Positions 1 to 11,500 of a DNA stretch of 64,000 bases are shown here, in pieces. Within the stretch, counting starts at the first letter, position 1. Every line of letters starts with the position of its first letter. The position numbers and the translations under genes were made by a program. The notes below the pieces were generated by a model. That model was given only the letters and a program-made list of their open reading frames with translations, ran no database searches and had not been told where the DNA came from. This DNA comes from Balanoglossus misakiensis. Its lineage: Eukaryota > Hemichordata. The stretch covers positions 8,184,001 through 8,248,000 of the forward strand of contig CM082581.2 in assembly GCA_040954595.2 (NCBI GenBank), given 5' to 3'.

Positions 1-2788
1 GTGCCAATTTTGTTTCTGTTTGTAATTCTTACTATTAAAGCCATACAAGTATGTAACCTTTTGCCAATAAAACACAGACATATCTGGTCACAGCACGGTA
101 AAAGTTATGTAGAATTTCATTTTTTGATCGCTTATGATTTAATTTCTACATTTCTATCCTTTCAATATAAACTTTACCTTACCCGTGTTATAATTGGAAT
201 GGAGTTAGGGGTCATGACCCCCTAGGCCAACCAAAACTTGCTCTACCTCCATTGGAACTGAGACCCATATACTGAAAGTAACATACTTAAAATTCCCTTT
301 GTTTTGTAAGTTATTTATTTTGGCATCTCACTTGTCCTATACCACACAGAAATATTTGTCTAAATCTTCAAAATTCAGAGCTTGTCTATTAGAGTAAAAA
401 TGTCATTTTCCTGGAATTGTTCATGTCCCTATAGTTTGCATAGAACTCATGATTGTGGAGTATAATTTGCATTCCAAGCCAACGTATTGGACAAAATGAT
501 GCTAAGAGAAGGTCTAATGTAAGTTAATAATATGCTCGTTTAACTTTTGTAGGTTTTCCTTCAAATTTAGGTGCTTTGTAATATACATGTAATTCTATGC
601 TATATAATACTTGATACTTATGTGCATGACTTGTTTTAAAAATAATGGCTATCACTTTGCATGGGGATTGCAATACTTTGGGGATTTATTTTTTTATTTT
701 TTGCATATTGACATCTGGAGATGTATTTTGTGTTTATATTGTATTCTCTTTTTTATTTTGCGAAGTCGATGTCAGAGTACATGTGATTATAAAAAATGAA
801 TTTTCTTATGTTTTGGATAATTGATCATGTCAGCACAAATTTATGTCTTTCATTGTGTGGCCATAATATGTAAATGTTTTGGTTAACAACGGTGGTTGAA
901 TATTACTGTGAACATGCTTTTGCAATATAGCAGCAGTCTTCCTCAAGCTGCAGGGTCTATTGAGCAAAAGTTGCTGGATTTTGGTATTCAGATACGTTCA
1001 TTGAGCTGTGAGGCTAGGGCTGTAGTAATTTGACTGAAACAGGTAACCACAATCCAGAGACATTGTTTATAAAGACTTACTTGAAGCGGTGATGTTACAG
1101 AGAATCTGTTGAGCGCCCTCTTGTGTAAAGTCAGTTTGGCAACGTATACTTGCAAGCTACAATAGTCATGCTGTTGATGAGTAGGGCATTCAAATTATTT
1201 TCATATTATGGCCTAGCTGTCTCAGTGTACATGTACAGTCTGTATTGGTGAATAAAGTGCTTCCATCCTGTACCATTGAATTTCCTGTAATTTTGACTTT
1301 AGTTAGTTTCCATGCAGTCAATTACTCCGCGTCTCAGAACCAGTCCAAACTGACCACACGAGCCGCTGAACACCCAAAAAGGTCGGTTACCCCATGACAC
1401 TGTCTGTAATTTACCCCTCGATATCCAAAAAGGTCGGATACCTCGTGATGTTGTCTTTAATTAATTACAAGCAGCAGTAGGATGTGTTGCAACAAGTACC
1501 AGTAGCACTTAAGATAAATCAGTTATCGGATGATCGGATGATGGTTCTTCACGAACTTGTTAAGTAAAGGCATGATATCTAAAACCTTTGAAAGTGTTTA
1601 ATTTTATCGACAGTCGGCAACACCTCCACTTCTCACAAATTTCCCCCAAAATTTTATCAGGTACTTTGTGTATTCAAAATTTTTCACTATCATGTTTTTA
1701 ATAATTTGATCAAAGAAACTAAAACTGTTTGTCTGTACAGCATTGAATACTGTTTTACTTGAGTTCGATAACACTAATTTCAGTGGCAATCTTGTCTAGA
1801 ATCTAGACATCTTATCTGAGGGCTCTCACTATCGATACGACGTCTAGATTTTGGACGTATCAATCTGAAGATGGCATTGTTTTCTGTTGCACGCCCCTCT
1901 GAATAGAAATAAGGTGCAACTGTTATCTGTAGGAACAGAGATTTCATCTAGTTGTATAATTCTGCATGTCAGGACATGATCACGATTGCTGGAATCTATT
2001 AAGTATTATCTCACGTTTTAAGTGGCTAACCTATTTCAGTTATTTTATTCTGATAGGCTATTTGTGTTTGGTCTCACTGACACACACCCAATGGACACTC
2101 CACATGCATACTTCCATCATTTAATTTTTGGTCCGTACCAAAAATTATACTGTGGCGATATCCTCATGTTAATAATATATATGTACAGAGTAGGGTAAAA
2201 ACAAAATGTTGTCAGAATATTTTACCTCGGTTAGTTCAACACTAGGGTTTCTGTTTGAAGATAAAACTTTTGTGTGTGCATTATAGGTTATCATTTTGTC
2301 TGCAGGACATCAGCAATCATCAGTACCATTGTACACTGACAGACTTATTCAACATGTCTAAATCTAAAGCAGTATTAAATGTACATAAAATTCATTATTT
2401 ATAATCCATGTATTACTATATTGATGGTATTTGAATTAATAATAGATCAATCATATTGCAGTCGGACAATTTCTCTAGAACTGTTACGACACTGCATTGT
2501 TCCTGTAAATTAGGTCTTCATGGTCGTGGCTTTGAGGATTCTGCCCGCCATTGTTTAATACAAATAACCAGAGTAATGAGAAAGTACTTTGCAATGGAAA
2601 AATGACTGATTAACACGGGGCATTGTCTGTCCTTCTCTACATGCAATGTGTTCAGAGAGTGCTGAAGGTTGGAAATACAATATCGCATTAAATTTGGCGG
2701 ACATTGATGAGTCGTGAATCTCAACCAGAGGGATTAGTGTAGCTCAAATTAATGACTGACTTTTATTCCAATCCTCTTCTATTCACAG
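1..2788 (+). other. AT-rich left flank, probable 3' UTR or intron of a plus-strand gene
   Basis: No reading frame here looks like protein. The first 1.25 kb is T-rich and ends in an AATAAA at 1251-1256, the texture of a 3' UTR on the plus strand; this is inference. A two-copy 51-bp tandem repeat (about 1374-1475), a perfect 8-bp palindrome (1793-1809) and an 11-bp-arm hairpin (2122-2147) lie further right. The last part precedes an exon-like segment at 2789 and would then be intron. Confidence 0.35.
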
Positions 2789-3535
2789 CAGAACATGTGG
2801 GATTATTCAATTTCATATGAAGACTACTTTGAGGTAAGTTGAATTTATATGAAAGATGTATGGCTGTTAGCATGTAATAATAAAATGTCCTGGTGATATT
2901 CGATGGTAGAGGGTACAACTTGGAAATAGTCTATTTTTGTCCTCCACTTTGCAAAACGGTTTGTGTGTACGTGTATCGTTTCCACCCCTGACTGTGTTAC
3001 CGCAAACAACTCAACTGAAGACCAGACAACAAAGCATTTCTCAACATCACCCTTTATTGATAAATATTTAATGTGTACAATGGACAGCAAATAAAAGATG
3101 TAATTTATACACTCTAGCTGCCTTCGGCAAAACTTTCAAATGAAGGTGTGTACCTCAGAATCTAACAGGGCAAATGAGGTCAAATATAGGTGAACTAATC
3201 TATGATGACCTCTCAATGATGTATAAAAGTTATACATGTACACCTTATTCTGGTCCTAATACCACAAGAAACTAAGGGAGTCTTGGTATTTCAATGTGTG
3301 TATAGTTCAAAAAATATATTGTACCTCAGGTGCTAGAGAAATTAAAGTAACTGAAATAATATCAAAATATCATGAATTTAGCCGTTTAATATGAAAATTT
3401 ACCAGGACAGCACCAGAAACTGATGGTGGTATTGATACAGGATTCAGCCCCCCAGAGAAAGAAGATATGACATCAAATTCAAGTTACAATCTACAACCTG
3501 ATACAAGCTGCAAACAAAAATGTACATGTCTATGA
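2789..3535 (+). CDS. Candidate last two coding exons (2789-2833, 3406-3535) of an unidentified gene entering from the left
   Basis: The first candidate exon (45 nt) follows a pyrimidine-rich CTTCTATTCACAG acceptor and ends in GAG before a consensus GTAAGT donor. The second starts after ACCAG at 3406, stays open for 42 codons and stops at 3533-3535. Its translation begins TAPETDGGIDTGFSPPEKED and is rich in Ser, Thr, Pro, Glu and Asp, ending in a short Cys/Lys cluster; it reads like a disordered cytosolic tail. Joined at these sites, exon one is read in the frame starting RTCGIIQFHMK. The other open frame of exon one, QNMWDYSISYEDYFE, looks equally protein-like but would stop five codons into exon two. 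I do not recognise the gene. Two AATAAA signals follow within 50 nt. Coding status is inference from splice signals and composition. Confidence 0.4.
2834..3405 (+). other. Presumed intron between the two candidate exons
   Basis: It begins GTAAGT and ends CCAG, but the tract before the acceptor is purine-rich and therefore weak. A TTTATT at 3053-3058 could serve as a distal minus-strand poly(A) signal for MOGS. I see nothing else coding. Confidence 0.3.
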
Positions 3536-3564
3536 TGTGAACATGTTTTGAATGAAACATGGCA

Positions 3565-3582
3565 AATAAATAGCCAAATAAA
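3565..3582 (+). terminator. Twin AATAAA poly(A) signals, plus strand
   Basis: AATAAA occurs at 3565-3570 and 3577-3582, 30-50 nt after the candidate stop codon at 3533-3535. This is a normal spacing for a very short 3' UTR. A further AATAAA at 4064-4069 would allow a longer transcript overlapping the MOGS 3' end. Function is inferred from the hexamers only. Confidence 0.4.
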
Positions 3583-4427
3583 ACCCACCAATTATGGCGG
3601 GGTGTATCTATTGCTGGTCATTGCAGTGAGCAAAGAAATCTATCAGTAAAAGATCTCACAAATTATGTTGATTTACTATTCTTATAATACATTATCGCTT
3701 TAATAAATAAGATCAATGAAAAAACTGATAAAATACACCACCAATTGCATGGCACTGCTAGGATTCGTTGATTCAACAAACACAAACCATAATCCATACT
3801 TTATTTGATAACAATATTTTCCTGTTGTGTGTTCGATTGGAAATAGTTCTCTGTTGTCATGAAATGTGTTTTGGAGACCCATTTGTCAGTCTCTATAATC
3901 AATTTATCTGGCCACGTCATTTCTTGATTTTCCTTGTTAAAATTAAATTTTGTAAACACCATTTCAATGAGACTGGCAGATTCTCAAAGTGCATTTCAAT
4001 CCGTTTGCATTAGTTGTGTTTTGAAGGTATACTACCATATTACATGAGTTGCTTAACCATATCAATAAAATATCTGTAACTTTCCGTTTAAGATGAAGCT
4101 AACATTTTCCATAAACCGAAATATACATATGAAATGAGGGTCCCCAAAAGGACAATTGAATTCAAACTCACATCATGTTTACATTTCCACTGAATTAAGG
4201 CATCCGTGTCAATATTTTAACTTGATAATTACAGTAGTTGGATGTAATGAAATACTAGTAGTTTGAACATTTTGCTGAATATGTAAAATTGTTGAAATTT
4301 TTTGTTTTAAAACTTGGAAACTATCCCTAACTCTGATTATGAGTGGTATAATCCAATCATACACCAGCTCATTTCACATGAAATAGGGGTGAAATTTAGA
4401 GAGGGAAAGGAACAGTTTGCATTGATG
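3583..4427. other. Intergenic or overlapping 3' UTR zone between convergent genes
   Basis: AT-rich with no protein-like frame. On the minus strand TTTATT at 3800-3805 (AATAAA in MOGS sense) would give MOGS a 3' UTR of roughly 0.6 kb. On the plus strand AATAAA at 4064-4069 could end a longer form of the left-hand gene, so the two transcripts may overlap tail to tail. Confidence 0.4.
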
Positions 4428-6937
4428 TCAGTAATTCTCAGCCATCATGAGAATCACCAGTGAGGACCAGCCCGTGAACGGATGTGACCCCTGACCCCGG
4501 CCGGTTGTATCGTTGTATTGCTCCCACACGTAGCCCGAGCGGTCGTACTCTCGCACCATGTTGGTGATGATGCTAGTCCTGAGTTCTGAGTAAATTTCGC
4601 CGGCCTGGCTCCGATACGGCCCCTCCGTGTTGGCGTAGTGGTGCAGTGCCCTCACAGTCAGGTAGTTCATGTTGATCCAGATCTGGCCTCGCCAATATGG
4701 CGGGTCGTGCTCTGTGTTGTACTTGGCGTACAGCGGGTCTGATTTGGACAGCGATCGCAGGCCGTACCTGGTCCACAGCAGTTTGGGATCTCGGATGTCT
4801 GTCAGGATTTTCCCCAGTTTTTCCGACGACGGGTCGATCACTTGTAAGAGGAAAGGAAACAGGCTAACATAGCCCAGTGCACTGACGTGTTTGTACGCGG
4901 GTCCGTTTTTGGATTTGATGGCGCGCACCATTGGGGGTTTGGGGACGTTTTGCGGTTTTCGCTGCCCTCGGGGCTGCGGTACGGGTGTTGGTGATGGCGG
5001 TCGTTCCAGCATTACGTGATCTGAGTGGTTGCCATAGTCACTGTACTGTTTCCCTTTGGCAGACCAGTGCAGTTTATCGAGGAGCGCATTATCCGTCAAA
5101 ACTTCGTGCGTCTGCTGATACTGCTGATGCGGCTCTCCGATGGTCTTCGCGATGTCGGTCATGACTCCGGAAGCGAGAGCGATCCAACACCGCAGATCGA
5201 CGTGCCGTTCGTCGTCCGAAGGGTGCGAGGCGCGCGGATAGTCATCCAAACCAGACGTCAGCGTTTTGGGGTTCAATTCTTTGTCGGTAGTGGCATCTCT
5301 GCCCCGCCACCTGTACGACGTCGGAACGTTCCCGAGCTGAGTCGTATTGAACCAGTTGAACCAGACTTTCAATCTCGGGTACATGCGCTTCAGGAAAGCC
5401 TGGTCGCTTTCATCGGTGCTCTTGACAAGCTCCTTCATCAGGGACTGAATCGGCAGGAACAGCGTCGGCGGGTTGGCGTTCTCGTTGTACTGCACGACGA
5501 ACTCGGTCGGCACTTTGGCGCGCGCCTCGTTTCCCAGGATCTGCTCTCGCGGGATCCACCCGTCCACGTTCATCAGATCGATCCAGTGGCCGATGATCTC
5601 TTTGCTGATGCCGGGATCCCACTTGCTGATTAACAGGTTGTGAAACCCCTCGTCCCACAGAAACCCGCGGGGGAAGAAGGAGCGAGACGGCACGGCCGTG
5701 TACAGCGGCGCGTCCCAGTACTCGACGGGCTCGTCGTTATACCGTGACTTCACGATGGACTTCCCGTAGAAGTAACCGATCCCACCCACCAGGTTACTCA
5801 GCGTGGCCTTGGCAAAGTTCATGTCTTTCTCTTTGAAACCCTTCTTCTTCAGGTTGAATATCTTTTCGAATTTTTCGTCAAAATTTTGAGAGTGATGCGT
5901 CAGCAGCTTTGTGAACTCTGGTCCAGCCAGGACTGTCTGCCGAGCAGCGTGGCTGCCCGACTCGAAGACAATGTTCACCTCAAAGGGCAGCGCGACAGTA
6001 ATTTGGTGCACCAGGAGATTCGGCTCGTAGTCGTGAAACTGACTCTGAGACAAAATATCCCCCACAAGTCCGACCATATTCTTGTTCTGCCCGAAGGGAT
6101 AGTACTTCATACTCCGGTGAACCACTTCCTTGATGATGTGAATACTCGGCGTGTAGGTCCTCAAGAAGTTGGACTTCTTTGTGTTCTTGGCCCTCGGGAA
6201 TTTAATTGTGAAGTCGCCCAGCTCTTTTGTATTTCCTTCAATAGTTGTCATCCGAGTGCCCTCCACTATTGGCTCCATCTCTCCCTGGCCATCAGTTGCA
6301 GCATAAAACATGATCGACACAATAGTTTTGTTTGCAGCTTTATTCTGAAATTCAAAATAAAGGGGAAAAAAAAAGAAAAATACAAGAGAGTTAATCATTA
6401 AAATTCTCCAAAAGACTGGCCTGTGTATAAATAAAAATATTATACACCTTGTATGTATGGATTGTCGCATTAATGTTTGATGGTCTCTCAACCCCACTGT
6501 GTTATTATTTTAAGGAAGTGAAAGGTTATATTTACTAATTATTAAATACATCTATGTGTGGAGTTCTGATTGGCTACCCAATCAGACAAGGAAGGAACAT
6601 TTCAGATAAAGTGTCCCACTACCAGTTTTAATATTTAACAGTCAGACAGTTACAAAATTATACATTGAATGACTAACAAAAACTGCTAGGAGGGACCATG
6701 ACAATTATTGTCTCCACTCAGAATTGTTTCTGTGTGGTTTCCATAACCAAATAGACGTACATTTTACCACAGACTATTAATGTTTTTATACAGTTTTATT
6801 GGGCGATTATGATTCCACAGCAGGTGTTTCTGTAAACAGATAAAGCTAGCCTCAACGTGTAATGATGGTTTCCATATTGTACGTTTGTTTAGATCATAAG
6901 AATTGTTTTATTCATTCATTCATTCATTCATTCATTC

Positions 6938-6985
<48 letters not shown>

Positions 6986-7786
6986 TACCTTGGCTTTTCC
7001 ACTGATGCGGACAGTCCAATCACCACCATGCTTCCCCCCTGGTCGTTTGACGAATTCTGTCATCAACGTGAAATTTTTGTCGACAATCTCTTGACTACCG
7101 AAGTTTATGCCGTCGTGCCTAAGCCAGCCGTATTTTGGCAACTTGTCCGACTGTTCACACGTGTGCCGGATGGGCAAAGTCCTCTCGCGCGTGAACTGGG
7201 TGAACCACATCAAGCCGGTCACCATACTTTCCGGGGTCCGTGTCTTCATCCCCCAATACACGCCGGGTCGGTACGTCCCCCAGTACCGTTCCGGGGACAT
7301 GTTGGCCGCCTCCTCTGGGGCGATGACTCGCGGCAGGTCAAGTGGGGAGTAGACCCGCGAGGCGAGAACGTGTCTGTACCAAAAATAGCCCACCGGAACG
7401 CACCCTATTAGCACTATCAAAACAAAGGTGCGAAACCCGATCGGCGGCGAATTTCCCGGCTTCAGGTACTTTCCCACGTCGATTCCATCTGGTTGCCGGT
7501 CGCCGACACTCTCGTCGCTCTCACGACGCACAGCCCGCCGATTTCTCACCATGTCGACGTTCTGATCAAAGATATCATCACTGAAATCGGCAGCAGGAGG
7601 TATATTTCTGTCGACCTCGTCTTGGTCACTTTCGCCCGTCGTAATGCCGCTGTTTTCCTCGTCCACGAGATCTAGTAGATCGCCATCTTGGGTACACAGC
7701 GATCCGGCTTCTGATTGGAGGAAATCGTGCGGCTGCTCGCCGTCACGATCGTCCGTATTCATGCTAATATCATCTGAATCAGACAT
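4428..7786 (-). CDS. MOGS: Mannosyl-oligosaccharide glucosidase (processing alpha-glucosidase I, GH63); two exons
   Basis: This type II ER membrane enzyme removes the outermost alpha-1,2-linked glucose from Glc3Man9GlcNAc2 just after transfer to nascent glycoproteins. Exon 1 is 7786-6989 (266 codons) and exon 2 is 6344-4428 (638 codons plus TGA), joined in phase 0 through GT/AG sites (AAG|GTAGAT, TTTCAG|AAT), giving 904 aa against about 837 in human. Residues 1-117 are an acidic cytosolic tail and about 118-137 a membrane anchor. The lumenal part follows with family signatures: YWGTYRPGVYWGMKTRTPES (169-188), EFVKRPGGKHGGDW (244-257), FFPRGFLWDEGFH (489-501), ERHVDLRCW (645-653; rat substrate-binding motif ERHLDLRCW) and WEQYNDTTGRGQG (873-885), where the family's probable catalytic base lies. 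A Pro/Lys-rich insertion (about 713-750) is longer than in human. No frameshift or stop is seen. Met79 is a possible alternative start. Identity is near certain. Confidence 0.97.
6345..6988 (-). other. MOGS intron
   Basis: A 644-bp phase-0 intron. On the minus strand the donor is GTAGATTGATTG and the acceptor TTTATTTTGAATTTCAG; a C/T-rich run lies just upstream of the acceptor. The first 80 bases of the intron are a tetranucleotide microsatellite that starts almost at the donor. Confidence 0.93.
6910..6985. repeat. (ATTC)n/(AATC)n microsatellite in the MOGS intron
   Basis: About 8 ATTC units followed by about 11 AATC units on the plus strand. It abuts the MOGS 5' splice site, so slippage here could alter the donor's downstream context. 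Confidence 0.95.
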
Positions 7787-8300
7787 GTTTTATTCACAAG
7801 CAAGGGGAAATGAAAACCGATCGCAGGTGGCATTCGACTCCCTAGCTTTGTGTAAATCGACGAGGAATAAACCGACATCCATGGATCCAGATCCTTTCAC
7901 AGTACTTTCTATTACTTTTCAAACGGTACTTGGTTAATTGGTTTCGGAAATTTGATTGGAGAGAATGGATAATTCTCTGGGAATATGAAATTACAGCAGT
8001 TCCGTTTTTGCTGTTTTTGCTTTACTTAGAGGGCTTGGTTAATCCAGGATTCCCAGTGCGCCTGCGTTATGACCGCGAATGACCGAAAACGCGACTTCCA
8101 CGAGTTATGCCAGTAATGTTTACATAAAGTAAACACCACGCCTGCAAGAACATACCATATGGCATGGAGCCGGAAGGGTACGTCGAGCCAGGCACAGACT
8201 GTGAGTAAGGCATGTCGGCGAGAGAGCCCGGCTATTTGCTGCCGGATGCGCCCACCCGACACCGAGGAGTTGGGACATGTGGGAGGCGGAAGTGGCTTCG
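7787..8300 (-). promoter_or_regulatory. Probable MOGS promoter and 5' UTR
   Basis: This CpG-rich stretch lies directly upstream of the MOGS start codon. On the minus strand CCAAT occurs at 7941-7937 and 7959-7955. An NRF1-like TGCGCCTGCGT is at 8057-8067, and ETS-core sites are at 8170-8176 (CCGGAAG) and 8286-8293 (GCGGAAGT). No TATA box is evident. Together this resembles a TATA-less housekeeping promoter, which suits a constitutively needed ER enzyme. The transcription start is not determinable from sequence alone. Confidence 0.5.
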
Positions 8301-8527
8301 CTGTATTTTGTTTAGCGACTGCGCCTTGCCATAGAGTGATTGTGACGCGTGGTGCAAAGCAATTTTGTTTCGTGTTTAAAGTAAAAGACGTCGCCGTTCC
8401 CTTCATCTGATTTTAACCAGATTGGGGTCTGGCATGCCGATAACTTCAAGAAACTTGTTGTAACAGGCATGGCACCAAGTTTACACAATCCGTGTACATG
8501 TAGACAGCTCGATGCCTTCTCTTTTCT

Positions 8528-8541
8528 CCCCCCCCCCCCCC
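8528..8541. repeat. Poly-C tract (14 C)
   Basis: Homopolymer of 14 cytosines; its length is prone to assembly error. Similar C or G runs occur near 20770, 21630, 28555, 39140 and 60343. Confidence 0.9.
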
Positions 8542-11500
8542 GAGCGCCTTTCGCGACAGATCTTTAGGTTTAGGCCTATATGCATGATCTGTGTAAGTTA
8601 GCAGTTTTACCACATTGGTATTCTTCCATGTCATCGCGCCTGGCATACATGTCCAGACGATAGCAAGCAGTACGAGTCAGGAGAAAAACAAACGTTACGA
8701 ATGTTAGAAACTGTGGTGGCGCGCTCTCATCAGATTTCCCCTTTCTTGAAAACCGAGCAGCATGCAGCATGTATTAACTTAACCCCACCCCCATTTCACA
8801 CCGAAATCTCTCCACATATCGATACAAGTTCAAATGCGCAATTGTAGTCTGATGGATATTTTTAATTCATTACTTATGTAAAATTAATGAATTGATTTAA
8901 TACGCTAATGAACACGATTTCTCATAAACACCTCACAACTTTCTGCTCTATTTTAGCACGTACACATGGTTCCTTTGGCCTTTCTTTTCCGACCTTTGCA
9001 ATCTTGGCTAGCTTTGTCTTTCGAATTCTGACTAGTTCCTCCCTGTTCGAGCTCCGACATAAACAGCGCCAGCCTGGGTGATTTTATCAAATGCGCGCAA
9101 GAGGTTGAACAATCGTCGTGATTGTCCGTCAGTGGCGCTATTGTGATAGCGTCCCCCTTTTTCGACCTTGAAGCTTACCGGCGTAACGTGGACTAAGTAT
9201 TTCTTCATGACCTGGCAGATGTGCCTTTCCTAGAAACACTTTTAAAATTTTACAGCTCCTTATCTGAATAAAATATATCAGTAACATGACAATATACGTT
9301 GGGTTTGACGAGAATTGACAATTTCTGAATTTTTTTCCTATTAATGGTTTTCTGATTATTCGTTGTAAATATATAAATAAGTACACTGCAACCAAACCAG
9401 TAATCGTGAAGATTTAAACGTAGGCCATACGCTAGGAATGTAAATTATACAAACATCGGCAAAAAGGCCTCAAATTTGCTGTATTTGCTCAGAAGAAACA
9501 TGTAAATATCTACACTAATATTTTTCTGTCACAAATAGAAATAAGGTGACATCGAATTAAAGTTAGACACTGCGTCACACGGACATAGTCCGTACGATCG
9601 CGGGCAAAACGAGGAAGCAAATCAGAGTGAATTGGACCTAATTTGATTTTTATTGTTGTTATTATCGAGAAATTACAACAGTGCAGTGATAATTTGAGCT
9701 CTTCTTCGCGCCAGGCGAACCGTCGTATTGACGCAGCTCTGTGTGGTAGCTTTTACCCCCTCCGCCCAAGAAAGCGCGAGTCCGTGTCTTTTTCAAAAGC
9801 TCACGGGAGAGTGTACAGCGTACAATACACGTTATTGCCTTGTGCTCGGAGGGCAAATGCAGCCACTGCAAATCCGCTGCAATCGCTCGTATGGGGGGAT
9901 AAAATTGAGTTCTCAATAAAATGTCTTAATATTTGCCTGTTTGTCGCTAACGACACGCTGTTTTTTTTCATCAAGGCCTAGGCCACGGGGCCTCTTCCCG
10001 GTATTCCGCGACCAAATCCAATTTCCTGGCCATTGAGGAAAAGAACCGCGCGGCAAACTCCTCGTCTACACCTACGGTATTCCTTCACTTCTTGAATATT
10101 GTAATTTGATAGGACCCCCTTGACGAGAAAATGGAAGATGCGGTACCACTGGGAGACGGTTTATTAAGTCTCACCATGTACGAGATAATACTTCAAGTTG
10201 CTTGAGGGCGGTAATCATCTCTGAGCTGTGTTTTTTTTCCTTTACTTGTCGCGTTGAATGGGGGGAATACTTTCAATTCAATAATTCCACCGCCATATTA
10301 GCGACAGTCACCATTCTGCGCTATCCATAATTGATATAGGCTGTTCTTGTCACCACAAAAGACATCCGTTCCGGCGACCACTTGGTCGAATAGTGGGAGG
10401 ATTGGACAATTTTTACTCAATCTCAAATTGTAACGGCTGGAATGAGTGACACGGGGATTATTCACTCGTGATAAATAATACAGAAAGAACAAATTGAAGT
10501 CGCCTACGACTGACATTTTTTTCTTTAACGATGCATTTTCTTCAAATTGCGGTATTGTCCGATTATATTTATTATACTAGCAAAGTGCGCATGCCCCTTG
10601 ACACGTCATAAACGGAGATAATGCATGGGTAATAGGCGAATGGGCGTGTGGAGTGCACGATCGAGAAACTGTGGAAAAGTCGCGTTACGTAGACGGCGGT
10701 TGCACAACAAGATCTCTCTTACCGAAGAAATGTCACGAATTAAATAAATACTCTTGACGTTTTCTCTGTTCTTTAAAATACGAGCCCCATTGTAGCGGCG
10801 ATGTGCAGCGAGATAGGTAGGCGGGGATCAGATAGCCCCGCCAGAATAAAGCGATTGCTGCCACTCGCCCAGATCCAGACCGTATCTGCGCGCAGCATCG
10901 TTATTTACAATCTCGGGAAATCGTGAGATAATGCTCCCTTTGAAAGCACGGTTGAACCCTATAGCCCAAGATAACAAGGTACTTAGCAGTGGAGCTGATA
11001 TGCAGTGTGATTAAGCTACAAAGAGTGATATGTCATCTTTTTTTTTTATTCGCTGCGAAATAAAGATGTTCTCTACATAATGGAAGCAGTATTGACAAAG
11101 TGGGAATTTCAGGGATATCGAGAGGATTTCAAATCCAGAGCGTGTCTGTCTGCTGTGTAGCGACCCGTTTTTTGCATCCTGCTCTTTTTATTTTCTTAAT
11201 CCCGGCCGCCCGCCCCTTTTCTTCATTTCTCTGGGCCCACTTCAGTTTGCTTATCGTACCTGGTTGCGTGGGTATATTTCTACCACATATTCTCGTGCAA
11301 TGGCTGAATGCGTGTCCTGTGAATGAACGATTAGCCACCGGCGGCACGTATTCGCGTATTTGGATTGCAACACGGCGATGTTATTTTCGACTGCATCACG
11401 GTTGCGATGCGACCGACTTTATTTCCTCCCCTCTGCATCCCCAGCGAAAACACGCGCATGCGTGACTAAGCAAGCGGAGAATCAATAACTAATGGGCCGT

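Noticed and set aside
1078-1167. Minus-strand exon-like segment ending in GTAAGT (LASIRCQTDFTQEGAQQ)
   Set aside because: It overlaps the CTCF-like AAGAGGGCGC word, has a poor acceptor, and lies in what looks like a plus-strand 3' UTR.
5025-5633. 202-codon plus-strand frame inside MOGS
   Set aside because: It is the antisense shadow of the MOGS exon, which has full-length family homology on the minus strand.
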